From: JAGLQA01 sp023135565
GTDB lineage: Bacteria; Acidobacteriota; Aminicenantia; UBA2199
Length of the DNA: 27,285 nt
Direction of reading: 5' to 3'
Assembly: GCA_030639305.1 (NCBI GenBank)
Contig: DAOWCY010000087.1
Location: forward strand, 1-27,285
Under the pieces are notes generated by a model that worked only from the letters and a program-made list of their open reading frames with translations, ran no database searches and was not told the origin of the DNA. Shown here in pieces: positions 1-7,015 of the stretch; position 1 is the stretch's first letter; the number at the start of each line of letters is the position of its first letter. The position numbers and the translations under genes are program-made.

Positions 1-78
1 AAATCTAAAACAGACTTGCCTCCGGCGGCCCTGCCGGGGGCCAAACTTTTGAAAAAGTTTGAACAAAACTTTTGTTTA
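1..78. repeat. Intergenic hairpin repeat, copy A
   Basis: First of seven copies of a dispersed intergenic element. It reads GCCTCCGGCGGCC, a CCTGCCGGGGG stretch, then a perfect 9-bp-arm hairpin at 42-61 (CAAACTTTT, GA loop, AAAAGTTTG). Bases 1-45 match, as reverse complement with about one mismatch, the end of the copy at 18478-18521. It lies downstream of the minus-strand propeller gene. The hairpin has no following T-run that would make it a clear terminator. Confidence 0.8.
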
Positions 79-237
79 AAAAAGCGAAAAGCCCCCTATA
101 AAAGCTTTGAATTTTTCTTTTTCCAAAACTGAACACTTACGACTCAGGAGGAGATCGAGAGAACTCAGGAAGAACTCAGCACCCCCTCAAAACTCACGAG
201 TGCTCAACCTCCTAAAATTCGCGAGCCGCTTCCTTAA

Positions 238-332
238 CCTGAGCTCTTCTTAGTTCATCCTGAGTAATAGAAGTTCGTCCTGAGCTCTTCTTAGCTCCTC
301 TGAGCAATAGAAGCTCATCCTGAACTCTTCTT
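238..332. repeat. Tandem repeat of about 41 bp
   Basis: Two full units (238-278 and 279-318) and a partial third (from 319), each beginning CCTGAGCTCTTCTTAG and containing AATAGAAG. The rest of 79-237 is a looser set of GAACTCAGG-like words with no gene. The partial third unit overlaps the last codons of the minus-strand gene ending at 315, so its final residues (KKSSG) are repeat-encoded. Confidence 0.75.
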
Positions 333-1400
333 GATCTCTATCCACAGGTCAGGGTCCCAACCACTGCCTATAAAGAGGTGTTCGCCGGTGCTGATGCGGC
401 GCACATGGATGTACTCGATACACTCGCTACCGTACATATGAACGGCAAAATCCGGGTGGTTCGACCAGTTGAGACGGTAAATTTCTCTTTTTTTCGGAGG
501 AGGAGGGGGCGGCGGGGGTGCATGGAGAACACCTGTTTCTTTTCCGCTGGTAGCGTCGTGGATAAAGTATCGTTCGTGGGGAACAGGCAGCCAGGCCACC
601 CGGTTATCGGGAGCAGCACAGGGGCGGCAGCTTTGACCATGCGATATTTTCCGGCTCTCTTCTTTCGATTTGCTGCCTACAGCCGCCACGAAAATGTCCC
701 GTTTGCGGGCATATACGATATGTGTGCCTGTGCCGGTCATTTCGCAGTGTTTGACCACGTCCCCTCCGGCATAGACTGTTTTTACTACAGTAGGATCGTT
801 TATTTTCACCTGGATGACGTTTCCTTTTTTAGAAGGGCCCAATGCCCAGTCTTCGCCGTTTTCCACGCGCCAGGACCAGCGGGTTTCATAGGAGCAGTCC
901 ATCCGGTTATTTTTAATCTTTTTTTTATTGCCCTGTTCGTCGCAGGCATATATACTGCCCTTATAGCGGTAGAGGAACCGTTTACCGTCGGGCGACCAGG
1001 AAGGGCGGGGTGAATATCCGCGGGGCAGGGGGCCTTTCAAGCGGCGCAGTGTGCGTCGCACAAGACCTTTAGGCGTGCATTCCCCCTCTGTGATTACGCC
1101 GGGCACTTCTTTTGTAATGCCTGTTTTGAGATTTAGGATCATCATTTTGGGTGGTTGGGCAAAAATGACTTTCCCCTGCTTGTTTCCCGACATCTTTGCC
1201 CAGCCCCGGACGATCTCTTTTTTCGGCACTTTTTTTTCGGACGGGATAGGGCCGTTGGAGAAGAAAAAGAATAGGAATGCCCCGGCCAGCACGACTCCTA
1301 TAAACACCCACTTGCATTTCAGCCAACCGGTAATGCCCCACTCGCGTGGGGGAGCGATAAGCCGCTTCGCGGCAGGGGGCGATTTTGATTTTTTATCCAT
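315..1400 (-). CDS. Membrane-anchored beta-propeller-like protein (TolB/PD40-like), function unknown
   Basis: 361 aa. A basic N-terminus is followed by one hydrophobic segment at about residues 29-48 (WVFIGVVLAGAFLFFFF), predicting an N-in anchor with the rest outside the cytoplasm. The exported part has propeller-like strands, notably SWSPDGKRFLYRYKGSIYACD and RVAWLPVPHERYFIHD, typical of PD40/WD40-like blades, and a run of eight prolines (about residue 295). GAGG lies just before the ATG. Residues about 8-22 (PPAAKRLIAPPREWG) are encoded by intergenic repeat modules, and the last residues come from the 238-332 tandem repeat, so both ends look remodelled by repeats. No catalytic motif is visible. 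The strands and the absence of an overlapping better frame support a real gene; the propeller assignment is by pattern only. Confidence 0.7.
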   Translation of the reverse strand: MDKKSKSPPAAKRLIAPPREWGITGWLKCKWVFIGVVLAGAFLFFFFSNGPIPSEKKVPKKEIVRGWAKMSGNKQGKVIFAQPPKMMILNLKTGITKEVPGVITEGECTPKGLVRRTLRRLKGPLPRGYSPRPSWSPDGKRFLYRYKGSIYACDEQGNKKKIKNNRMDCSYETRWSWRVENGEDWALGPSKKGNVIQVKINDPTVVKTVYAGGDVVKHCEMTGTGTHIVYARKRDIFVAAVGSKSKEESRKISHGQSCRPCAAPDNRVAWLPVPHERYFIHDATSGKETGVLHAPPPPPPPPKKREIYRLNWSNHPDFAVHMYGSECIEYIHVRRISTGEHLFIGSGWDPDLWIEIKKSSG

Positions 1401-1486
1401 ATTGCTGCCTCGGGATTTATTTTACTCTATTTTGTTTCAAAAATAAAGCCCTGGCGAGGGGAGCCTTCAAGTAACTTTCGAGTAAC

Positions 1487-1611
1487 AGAAAAGCGTATCG
1501 CTCATAAAAAGTTTTGATCAAACTTTTACAAAAGTTTGGCTCCCGGCAGGGACCTACCGCGCAGCGGCTTAACGCCACCCCACGCGAGTGGGGCCGCCGG
1601 AGGCGAGAAAA
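1487..1611. repeat. Intergenic hairpin repeat, copy B (reverse orientation)
   Basis: Reverse-orientation copy: AGAAAAGCGTATCGCTC at 1487-1503, the CAAACTTTT/AAAAGTTTG hairpin at 1519-1538, CCCGGCAGGG, a CGCAGCGG module, the GCGA-capped CCCCAC/GTGGGG hairpin near 1577-1592, and CCGCCGGAGGC. The first 17 bases are the exact reverse complement of part of copy D. With the minisatellite at 1688-1792, it accounts for most of the 435-bp gap between the propeller gene and recQ. Confidence 0.8.
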
Positions 1612-1687
1612 TCTATCTCCCGGGAATTTCTCCAACAAGTTGTTGGAGAATTGGCAAAGATTTTAGGGGAAATAAAGTATATCTTTC

Positions 1688-1792
1688 GGGTAAACATGCT
1701 TATTTTCTGGGTAAAAATACTTATCACCCAGGTGGAAACATTTATCCCCCAGGTGGGAATACTTATCCCCCAGGGAAAGTACTTATTTCTCT
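1688..1792. repeat. 21-bp minisatellite, five units
   Basis: Five imperfect 21-bp units beginning at 1688, 1709, 1730, 1751 and 1772, with a core like AGGTGGGAATACTTATCCCC. The exact 21-bp period keeps a reading frame open as 7-residue units (GKNTYHP, GGNIYPP, GGNTYPP). There is no ribosome binding site, and the surrounding frame runs through copy B, so I do not call a gene. Confidence 0.8.
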
Positions 1793-1835
1793 ATAAATAA
1801 AGTATATTTTTCTATCGCAGGGCTTAGGGGTATCG

Positions 1836-3764
1836 TTAGAAATCTCCCTGCTTATGAACCCACTTCTTTACTTCTTTAAAAGGATAGTCCTCCAATATCC
1901 CGAAATTGCGGATTTTCTTTGCCTTATTCCTGGTTAAGAGGGGCGAAGATATACCGCAGAAAAATTTCGCGATTGTCGCGGGACTCAACTCTTCGCTTAT
2001 GGCAGAGGTAAACTCCTTCGCTAACTCGTTATAATTATAAGAAGTGAGAGGCTCTCTTTGTTCCCCCGGGGGAATCACCACCGGCCCGGTTTTACAAACA
2101 GAACAACGCCCGCAATTTTTTATCCCCAGTTCACCGAAATATCCCGATAAAGCGGCGCTGAGACAGGATTTCCCGGCAAAAAACGCCACCATCTTATGTA
2201 TCCTTTCGATTTCGGTCGTTTCTTTTTTCTCGAACACTGTAAGTAGTTTTGCCGAAAGCGTTTCGATATCGAAATCATGATTCATGATCTCATACACATC
2301 GATGGCTATTTTCGACCGCAGCTCGATCCAACCTTGCTCACCGAAATACTCCAAAGCCTTGATTACCCTCTCCCTGGGAGCGCTTTGCTCCTTGACCACT
2401 GCATCTATATCCACAGTGCTCCATATCTTTTTAGTAAAAATATGCTTGAATATCACACCGGCAAACTCGCTTATTTCCTTCCTGAATTCTTTCAAACGGG
2501 CTATTATTTCATCCTGGCCGGTGATAAATTTAAACTCATAATCCTGGAAATACGTATACCTGGGCTTTATTATTTTCTCCAGTTCCAGGTACACCAATAG
2601 GGTCTTTAAGGGCAATTGCCGGATGTCCGACTCCGTCGATAAAGTGCGCAGCTTCACCTCCCACAAATTCCCCTGGTTGGCGCGGATCGCTTCCAATGCA
2701 ATCTTTACTCCCGCTTCCTCAGGCGTGTCGCCATAAACGAAATTTTCCAGGATAGATATACTATCCCGGTCGGCCAGCGTTTCGCAGAGCGAAGGTTGAC
2801 CGTCCCGCCCGGCCCGGCCTATTTCCTGGCTGTAACTTTCCAGGGATTTGGGCAGGTTATAATGAATAATGCGGCGGATGTCCCGTTTGTCGATGCCCAT
2901 GCCGAAAGCAATCGTCGCCGCGATTACGGGAATTTCCCCGGCCATAAATTTATCCTGGATTTTTTCCCGTTCTTCGTTTTTCAGCCCGGCATGATAGGGC
3001 AGGGCGTCGATTCCTTTAGAACGCAGCATCCGCGCTACCTTTTCGGCGGTTTTTTGCAGCGTTACATAAACGATGGCGCTCTGCTTGGGATCTTTCGCCA
3101 GGATTTCCAATAAACAGTTGTCTTTTTTTTCTCCACCGCTGGGAGTGACGCGCAGGTACAGGTTATCCCGGTAAAATCCCTCGATGACGACGTTTGGTTT
3201 GGGAATGCCGAAAGCGCCGCTCATATCCTCGATTACCCGGGGAGTGGCCGTGGCGGTCAAAAGCAGCACCTGTTTGATATTGAAATCTTGCCGGTAGACG
3301 GGGATTTTTAAATAATCGGGACGGAAATTATGCCCCCATTCGGAAATACAGTGCGCCTCATCCACGACTAAGAGTGATATTTTCATTTCTTTAAGATGAA
3401 TCCTGAATCTTTCGTTTCTGAATCTTTCGACCGAGATCATCAATATTTTCAGCTTGCCTTGTTTGGCGTTTTCGATCACCCGGGTTTGTTCTTCTCTTTC
3501 CATGGTGGAGTCGAGTTTTGCCGCCGGGATTTTTTTCTCTTTTAGAAAATCTATTTGGTCTTTCATCAGGGAGAGTAGGGGAGAGACCACTAAGGTCATA
3601 TCTTTTAAAATCAGCGCCGGCAGTTGGTAGCAGAGTGATTTCCCGGCCCCGGTGGGAAAAATAGCCGCCGCGGATTCTTCTTTAATTAGCAGGTTTATCA
3701 CCTTTTCCTGGCCCGGCAGGAACCGGTCGAAACCGAAATACTTAGATAAATAATCTTTAATCAA
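1836..3764 (-). CDS. recQ: RecQ-family ATP-dependent DNA helicase
   Basis: 642 aa from the chosen start. A 3'-5' superfamily 2 DNA helicase for recombination and repair. In order: the RecQ opening GFDRFLPGQEKVI, Walker A PTGAGKS, VVDEAHCISEWGHNFRPDY (DEAH box plus aromatic-rich loop), LLTATATPR, AFGMGIDKRDIRR and QEIGRAGRDGQPS (motif VI). A cysteine cluster NCGRCSVC lies towards the C-terminus, matching the RecQ zinc-binding region. No clear HRDC domain follows. The start is TTG at 3764, preceded six bases away by AGGAGG (3771-3776). An upstream in-frame TTG at 3845 would add 27 residues unlike the family. A strong promoter lies at 3862-3890. Monocistronic; the C-terminal tail after the zinc region is poorly conserved by eye. 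Confidence 0.95.
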   Translation of the reverse strand: MIKDYLSKYFGFDRFLPGQEKVINLLIKEESAAAIFPTGAGKSLCYQLPALILKDMTLVVSPLLSLMKDQIDFLKEKKIPAAKLDSTMEREEQTRVIENAKQGKLKILMISVERFRNERFRIHLKEMKISLLVVDEAHCISEWGHNFRPDYLKIPVYRQDFNIKQVLLLTATATPRVIEDMSGAFGIPKPNVVIEGFYRDNLYLRVTPSGGEKKDNCLLEILAKDPKQSAIVYVTLQKTAEKVARMLRSKGIDALPYHAGLKNEEREKIQDKFMAGEIPVIAATIAFGMGIDKRDIRRIIHYNLPKSLESYSQEIGRAGRDGQPSLCETLADRDSISILENFVYGDTPEEAGVKIALEAIRANQGNLWEVKLRTLSTESDIRQLPLKTLLVYLELEKIIKPRYTYFQDYEFKFITGQDEIIARLKEFRKEISEFAGVIFKHIFTKKIWSTVDIDAVVKEQSAPRERVIKALEYFGEQGWIELRSKIAIDVYEIMNHDFDIETLSAKLLTVFEKKETTEIERIHKMVAFFAGKSCLSAALSGYFGELGIKNCGRCSVCKTGPVVIPPGEQREPLTSYNYNELAKEFTSAISEELSPATIAKFFCGISSPLLTRNKAKKIRNFGILEDYPFKEVKKWVHKQGDF

Positions 3765-3861
3765 TAGAAACCTCCTATATAAGATAAAATTTTTGAGACT
3801 AAGATTGAAGATAAAAGTCCATCGGTAGGAATCCGAATTATCCAAAACTCCTTACCGCACT

Positions 3862-3890
3862 ATTATATTGTAAAAAAAAATCTTTTTCAA
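3862..3890 (-). promoter_or_regulatory. Promoter of recQ
   Basis: On the minus strand, TTGAAA (3885-3890), a 17-base spacer and TATAAT (3862-3867). Transcription would start near 3855, giving a leader of about 90 bases. Confidence 0.75.
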
Positions 3891-3926
3891 GCTTGCAGCG
3901 CGGCATTTTTTAAAAATTTGTTATTC

Positions 3927-3955
3927 TTGACTATTTTGGGATTTTGGGGTATTGT
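3927..3955 (+). promoter_or_regulatory. Promoter of the antitoxin-like pair
   Basis: TTGACT (3927-3932), 17 bases, TATTGT (3950-3955). It is followed by an almost full-length anti-16S ribosome binding site, AAGGAGGTGA (3976-3985), five bases before the ATG at 3991. Confidence 0.6.
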
Positions 3956-3990
3956 TATATCTCTTGTAAAAAAACAAGGAGGTGATTTAG

Positions 3991-4203
3991 ATGCTTTCGA
4001 TACGTGGTGTTTATGATGGCAAGAAGATAAAGCCTTTAGAGAAATTTAACGTTCCGCCCAATGTAGAAGTTATTATTACTTTTGTCGATAAAACTCCGGC
4101 GGACCATCCCATCGATGATAAGACAAAGGGCTTGCTCGAACTGAGCGGCACCTGGGAAGACGACAGGTCTGCCGAGGAAATTATTAGAACGATCCGGGAT
4201 TAA
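3991..4203 (+). CDS. Small antitoxin-like protein (DUF104/VapB-type), no toxin partner
   Basis: 70 aa. The first half (MLSIRGVYDGKKIKPLEKFN, then PPNVEVIITFVD) resembles the short beta-strand proteins of the DUF104 type. The tail LSGTWEDDRSAEEIIRTIRD matches the C-terminal helix of many type II antitoxins that sits in a PIN-toxin active site. It has an excellent ribosome binding site and its own promoter, so it is very likely expressed. The usual downstream PIN toxin is missing; instead a HicB-like gene starts 22 bases later. DNA binding and autoregulation are inferred from the family, not seen. It could also be a remnant of a degraded toxin-antitoxin locus. Confidence 0.75.
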   Translation: MLSIRGVYDGKKIKPLEKFNVPPNVEVIITFVDKTPADHPIDDKTKGLLELSGTWEDDRSAEEIIRTIRD

Positions 4204-4225
4204 AATATCGACACGAATTGAAAAC

Positions 4226-4504
4226 ATGAATAATATATTAGAATATAAAGGCTATAGGGCCCGGGTTGATTTTTCCGCCGAAGGCAGGATATTTCATGGG
4301 AAAATAGAATTTATTAATGATCTGGTTACTTTCGAAGCAACTACTGTGGAAGAATTGGAAAAAGAGTTTCAAGCCGCGGTGGATGATTACCTGGAAACTT
4401 GTGAAAAATTGGACATTAAACAGCAAAAATCTTTTAAGGGAACGTTAAATGTGAGAATTGCCCCGGACCTGCATAAAACGTCCGCCTTTGGCTACGGGGG
4501 CTAA
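4226..4504 (+). CDS. HicB-like antitoxin, C-terminally truncated
   Basis: 92 aa. EYKGYRARVDFSAEGRIFHG, then KIEFINDLVTFEATTVEELEKEF and AAVDDYLETCEKL, is the HicB RNase-H-like antitoxin fold. FKGTLNVRIAPDLHK opens the ribbon-helix-helix DNA-binding segment seen in longer HicB proteins. After LHK the frame ends as TSAFGYGG, about 20 residues short. Reading one base over gives HKRPPLATGAKNS, closer to the family's HK(R/K)AALAA start, which suggests a one-base insertion in the AAAA run near 4476. The stop overlaps the stop of the convergent amrS gene. No HicA toxin lies on either side, so this is an orphan and probably decaying antitoxin. The Shine-Dalgarno sequence is weak. Confidence 0.75.
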   Translation: MNNILEYKGYRARVDFSAEGRIFHGKIEFINDLVTFEATTVEELEKEFQAAVDDYLETCEKLDIKQQKSFKGTLNVRIAPDLHKTSAFGYGG

Positions 4505-5640
4505 AAACAGCCGGGGATTTTTTCATTGCAATACTTGCATTGACTGCCGCTCATGCCCGGCACAGTTACCCGGTAACGCAGCCGTTCGATCAAAAGTTTC
4601 TTGCATTTGGGACAATAGGTGTTCTCGGCATCAGAAACCAAATTCCCAATATACACGAACTTGAGACCGTTATCCACAGCTATTTGCCGGCAGCGGTGCA
4701 GGGTATCGGGGGGCGTGGGCGGAATGTTCTTTAACATAAAAGTGGGGAAATAGCGGGAAAAATGAAGCGGCACATCCGGCCCTAATTCTTTGACAATCCA
4801 CTTCGTCATGGCTTCGATCTCCTGCTTGCTGTCATTCAAAGTAGGAATAATCAAATCAACGATCTCAAACCAGACTCCTTCGTCTTTTAATACTTTCAGG
4901 GTATCTAACACAGGCTGCAATTTTCCGGCGCACATATCTTTATAAAATTTCTCGGTGAAAGCTTTTAAGTCGATTTTAACTGCCCCTAAATACTTGCACA
5001 ACTCACGCATGGGCTTCTCTTTGATATAACCGTTAGAAATCATCACATTCGGAACGCCCTCTTTTTTACCCTGTATGGCACCGGCTAACATATACTCGAA
5101 AAAAACCACCGGCTCAGTATAGGTATGAGCCACGGTTTTGCAGTTCCGGGCTTTCGCCAGACGAACCAGTTCAGCGGGGAAAAGCTCGAAAGATCGCACC
5201 TGCTCGGGCCGCTTCTGGGAGATTTCCCAGTTCTGGCAAAAACGGCAGACAAAATTACACCCAACCGTGGCCACCGAAAGAGCAGTGGTTGTCGGATAAT
5301 AATGGAACAGGGGTTTCTTCTCTATAGGATCGATATTAGCGGAACAAAGATTTCCGTAAACCAGCGTATAATAAATACCGCCGCGGTTCTCCCTAACCCC
5401 GCAGGTGCCTCTTTCCAGGTCGGCCACGCGGCACTCCTGGGGACAGAGTTGGCATTTTATTTTTTTTTCGCCTAATTTTTCGTAGTACTTCGCTTCCCTG
5501 ACGTATTTTTCTTCCAAAGGCGCTCCGTCCAACCCCAATGAAAATAAGGGCAGGCTACAGGCTGCGCTCGCTCCGGCGGCAGTCTTCATAAATGCCCGCC
5601 GCGTTAGTTTGTTTTTTGTGTTTATCATTTTTTTTATCAT
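4501..5640 (-). CDS. amrS: AmmeMemoRadiSam system radical SAM enzyme AmrS
   Basis: 379 aa. The N-terminus has a twin-arginine motif (TRRAFMK, R14-R15) and a hydrophobic alanine-rich stretch, as in Tat signals. A cysteine cluster C63-x2-C66, C70 and C80 follows, then the radical SAM motif CNFVCRFC (C128, C132, C135). The C-terminus has further CxxC pairs (YCPKC, QCKYC). The order and spacing match AmrS/PflA-like proteins paired with MEMO1 and AMMECR1 homologues. The substrate is unknown. Its partners lie upstream on the same strand: a DUF362 protein, then fused AmrB-AmrA. The ribosome binding site GGAGGC (5648-5653) is the end of repeat copy C. The stop overlaps the convergent hicB-like gene. 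Export of a cobalamin-free radical SAM enzyme would be unusual, so the Tat motif deserves a check. Confidence 0.92.
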   Translation of the reverse strand: MIKKMINTKNKLTRRAFMKTAAGASAACSLPLFSLGLDGAPLEEKYVREAKYYEKLGEKKIKCQLCPQECRVADLERGTCGVRENRGGIYYTLVYGNLCSANIDPIEKKPLFHYYPTTTALSVATVGCNFVCRFCQNWEISQKRPEQVRSFELFPAELVRLAKARNCKTVAHTYTEPVVFFEYMLAGAIQGKKEGVPNVMISNGYIKEKPMRELCKYLGAVKIDLKAFTEKFYKDMCAGKLQPVLDTLKVLKDEGVWFEIVDLIIPTLNDSKQEIEAMTKWIVKELGPDVPLHFSRYFPTFMLKNIPPTPPDTLHRCRQIAVDNGLKFVYIGNLVSDAENTYCPKCKKLLIERLRYRVTVPGMSGSQCKYCNEKIPGCF

Positions 5641-5645
5641 ATATA

Positions 5646-5808
5646 TTGCCTCCGGCGGCCCTGCCGGGAGCCAAACTTTTGAAAAAGTTTGAACAAAACT
5701 TTTAATTAACGATAAGCTTTTCTTCTCAATAAACGGGCATCGTTGGCTCCTGCGGCGAAGCCGCTTATCGCCCCCCCACGCGAGTGGGGTTTGATCAAAA
5801 CTTTTGAT
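5646..5808. repeat. Intergenic hairpin repeat, copy C
   Basis: GCCTCCGGCGG, CCTGCCGGGAG, the CAAACTTTT hairpin (5672-5691), a CTCAATAAACGG block shared with copy D, GCGGCGAAGCCGC, and the GCGA-capped CCCCAC/GTGGGG hairpin (about 5776-5791). It fills the first half of the 291-bp gap between amrS and the DUF362 gene. Confidence 0.8.
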
Positions 5809-5878
5809 TAGCCCAACGTTTGGGCAAACTCTAAAACGTTCGACGGGGGTACAAACGTTTCGCTAATTAGAAGTTTTT
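5797..5878. repeat. MITE-like element with terminal inverted repeats
   Basis: The left arm AAAACTTTTGATTAGC (5797-5812) is complemented by GCTAATTAGAAGTTTT (5862-5877), with about 14 of 16 positions matching. The inside contains CCCAACGTTTGGG and ACAAACGTTT. A related element lies at 22526-22620. Confidence 0.55.
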
Positions 5879-5888
5879 GGAGGTGTCG

Positions 5889-5910
5889 GAACCTTTTTCC
5901 AAAAAGGTTC
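5889..5910. repeat. Perfect 10-bp hairpin
   Basis: GAACCTTTTT, CC loop, AAAAAGGTTC. It sits 21 bases beyond the stop of the minus-strand DUF362 gene. It could slow or end transcription, but no T-run follows on the minus strand. Confidence 0.5.
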
Positions 5911-5931
5911 TGACTCGCCGAAGGCAAGATA

Positions 5932-6813
5932 TTAAATGTTCACGATCTTTATTTTTTGTGGATCGGCCTGCCCCAACTTCAATTTCGCCGCTGTAAAAAT
6001 ATATCGTGGCTCACGGCCACTCTCTTTAAGAGATTTTAATTTTAACTGCTTACGCCCCTCTTCGATGATTTGCCAGCCGGTATAATCGAGAGCTACCGGG
6101 TCGCGCCCTACCAGGAGTGCGCCGTACTCCAAAGCATACTTCGGGTAAAAAGCCGGACCGTTGTTCACCTGGATGCGGGACGCATCACATACGATTAACC
6201 GCAGTTTGTTTTTTATCAAAGGATGCGTACAAAGATCGGCCACATAAGGATCGCAATTGTTACTATGGAATTTGTTCGGGTTATATATGGCTCCGAAAAA
6301 ATTCTTCATGCCGATAGATACTCCGGCAATGTCATGATCTTTCAACACCGGCACGTTGATCATGGCGTCTACTTTTCCCATGATTTTGGAAAAACAGGTG
6401 CCCACACTCCCGGCAAATTCGATGTTTTTCGAATACCCGCCGCCGGGAAAACTATCGGTGCCTAAAATATTTATTTTCGACCTGCCCACAATAAACCCGG
6501 CTTTATCCAATTCCCGGTTCGTGCGCTCCCAAACATAAATATTACGGCCTTCGATCCCGGCTTCCAACAGGGCGTCCACTATAGCCATTACCAACCCCTC
6601 AGCAGAAGACAAATGCCTGCCGGGTAAACAACTCAATTTAATACCCACTTTCTCCCGGGGCGAAAAAAGCGCTTCCCAGGCAGCAGCGGCTGAACCCTTC
6701 CCGGTGAGCTTTACCAGCGCTTTGTCTATATAACGGCGGGTATTCTCTTTGGATAGTTTGAACCCCCTGCGTTTCAACTTTTCTGAACGGGCAATCACTA
6801 CTGTACTTTTCAT
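5932..6813 (-). CDS. DUF362 domain protein (short form)
   Basis: 293 aa. It carries the DUF362 pattern: KVGIKLSCLPGRHLSSAEGL near the N-terminus, KVDAMINVPVLKDHDIAGVS, then GMKNFFGAIYNPNKFH and LLVGRDPVALDYTGWQII. The domain's biochemical role is not established; relatives occur with iron-sulphur proteins and in AmmeMemoRadiSam neighbourhoods. There is no signal peptide and no ferredoxin motif, so it is predicted cytoplasmic, unlike its two neighbours. It lies between the AmrB-AmrA fusion and amrS on the same strand, separated from each by 177 and 291 bases of repeat DNA, so cotranscription is plausible but unproven. ATG is the only sensible start; AAGGA lies about 15 bases upstream. Confidence 0.88.
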   Translation of the reverse strand: MKSTVVIARSEKLKRRGFKLSKENTRRYIDKALVKLTGKGSAAAAWEALFSPREKVGIKLSCLPGRHLSSAEGLVMAIVDALLEAGIEGRNIYVWERTNRELDKAGFIVGRSKINILGTDSFPGGGYSKNIEFAGSVGTCFSKIMGKVDAMINVPVLKDHDIAGVSIGMKNFFGAIYNPNKFHSNNCDPYVADLCTHPLIKNKLRLIVCDASRIQVNNGPAFYPKYALEYGALLVGRDPVALDYTGWQIIEEGRKQLKLKSLKESGREPRYIFTAAKLKLGQADPQKIKIVNI

Positions 6814-6832
6814 ATTATTAAATAATTATTCC

Positions 6833-7015
6833 TTGCCTCCGGCGGCCCCTGCCGGGGAGGCCAAACTTTTGAAAAAGTTTGATCAAAACTTTTATTGAGC
6901 GATACGCTTTTCTACTCAATAAACGGCCATCGTTGGCTCCTGCCGCGAAGCGGCTCATGGGCTGGGGACGCCGTCCCCCCGCGAAGCGGCTCATAGGCTC
7001 CCCGCGCCGCGGGGT
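6833..7015. repeat. Intergenic hairpin repeat, copy D, overlapping the end of amrBA
   Basis: GCCTCCGGCGG, CCTGCCGGGGAGG, the CAAACTTTT hairpin (6862-6881), GAGCGATACGCTTTTCT, the CTCAATAAACGG block shared with copy C, two CGCGAAGCGGCTCAT modules, and GGCTGGGGACGCC (6960-6972). It runs past 6991 into the last codons of amrBA, so the residues KPRGAGSL and the stop are repeat-derived. Confidence 0.8.

Noticed and set aside
378..1013. Plus-strand 211-codon open frame opposite the propeller gene
   Set aside because: No ribosome binding site and a composition typical of an antisense shadow; the minus-strand frame has a membrane anchor and blade-like strands.
1536..1796. Plus-strand frame through repeat B and the minisatellite
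   Set aside because: Made almost entirely of repeat DNA, with no start signals.
3762..3845. Longer RecQ start at TTG 3845
   Set aside because: The extra 27 residues do not look like RecQ, and AGGAGG at 3771-3776 fits the TTG at 3764.
5889..5910. Calling the hairpin a factor-independent terminator for the DUF362 gene
   Set aside because: No T-run follows the stem on the relevant strand; kept only as a hairpin.
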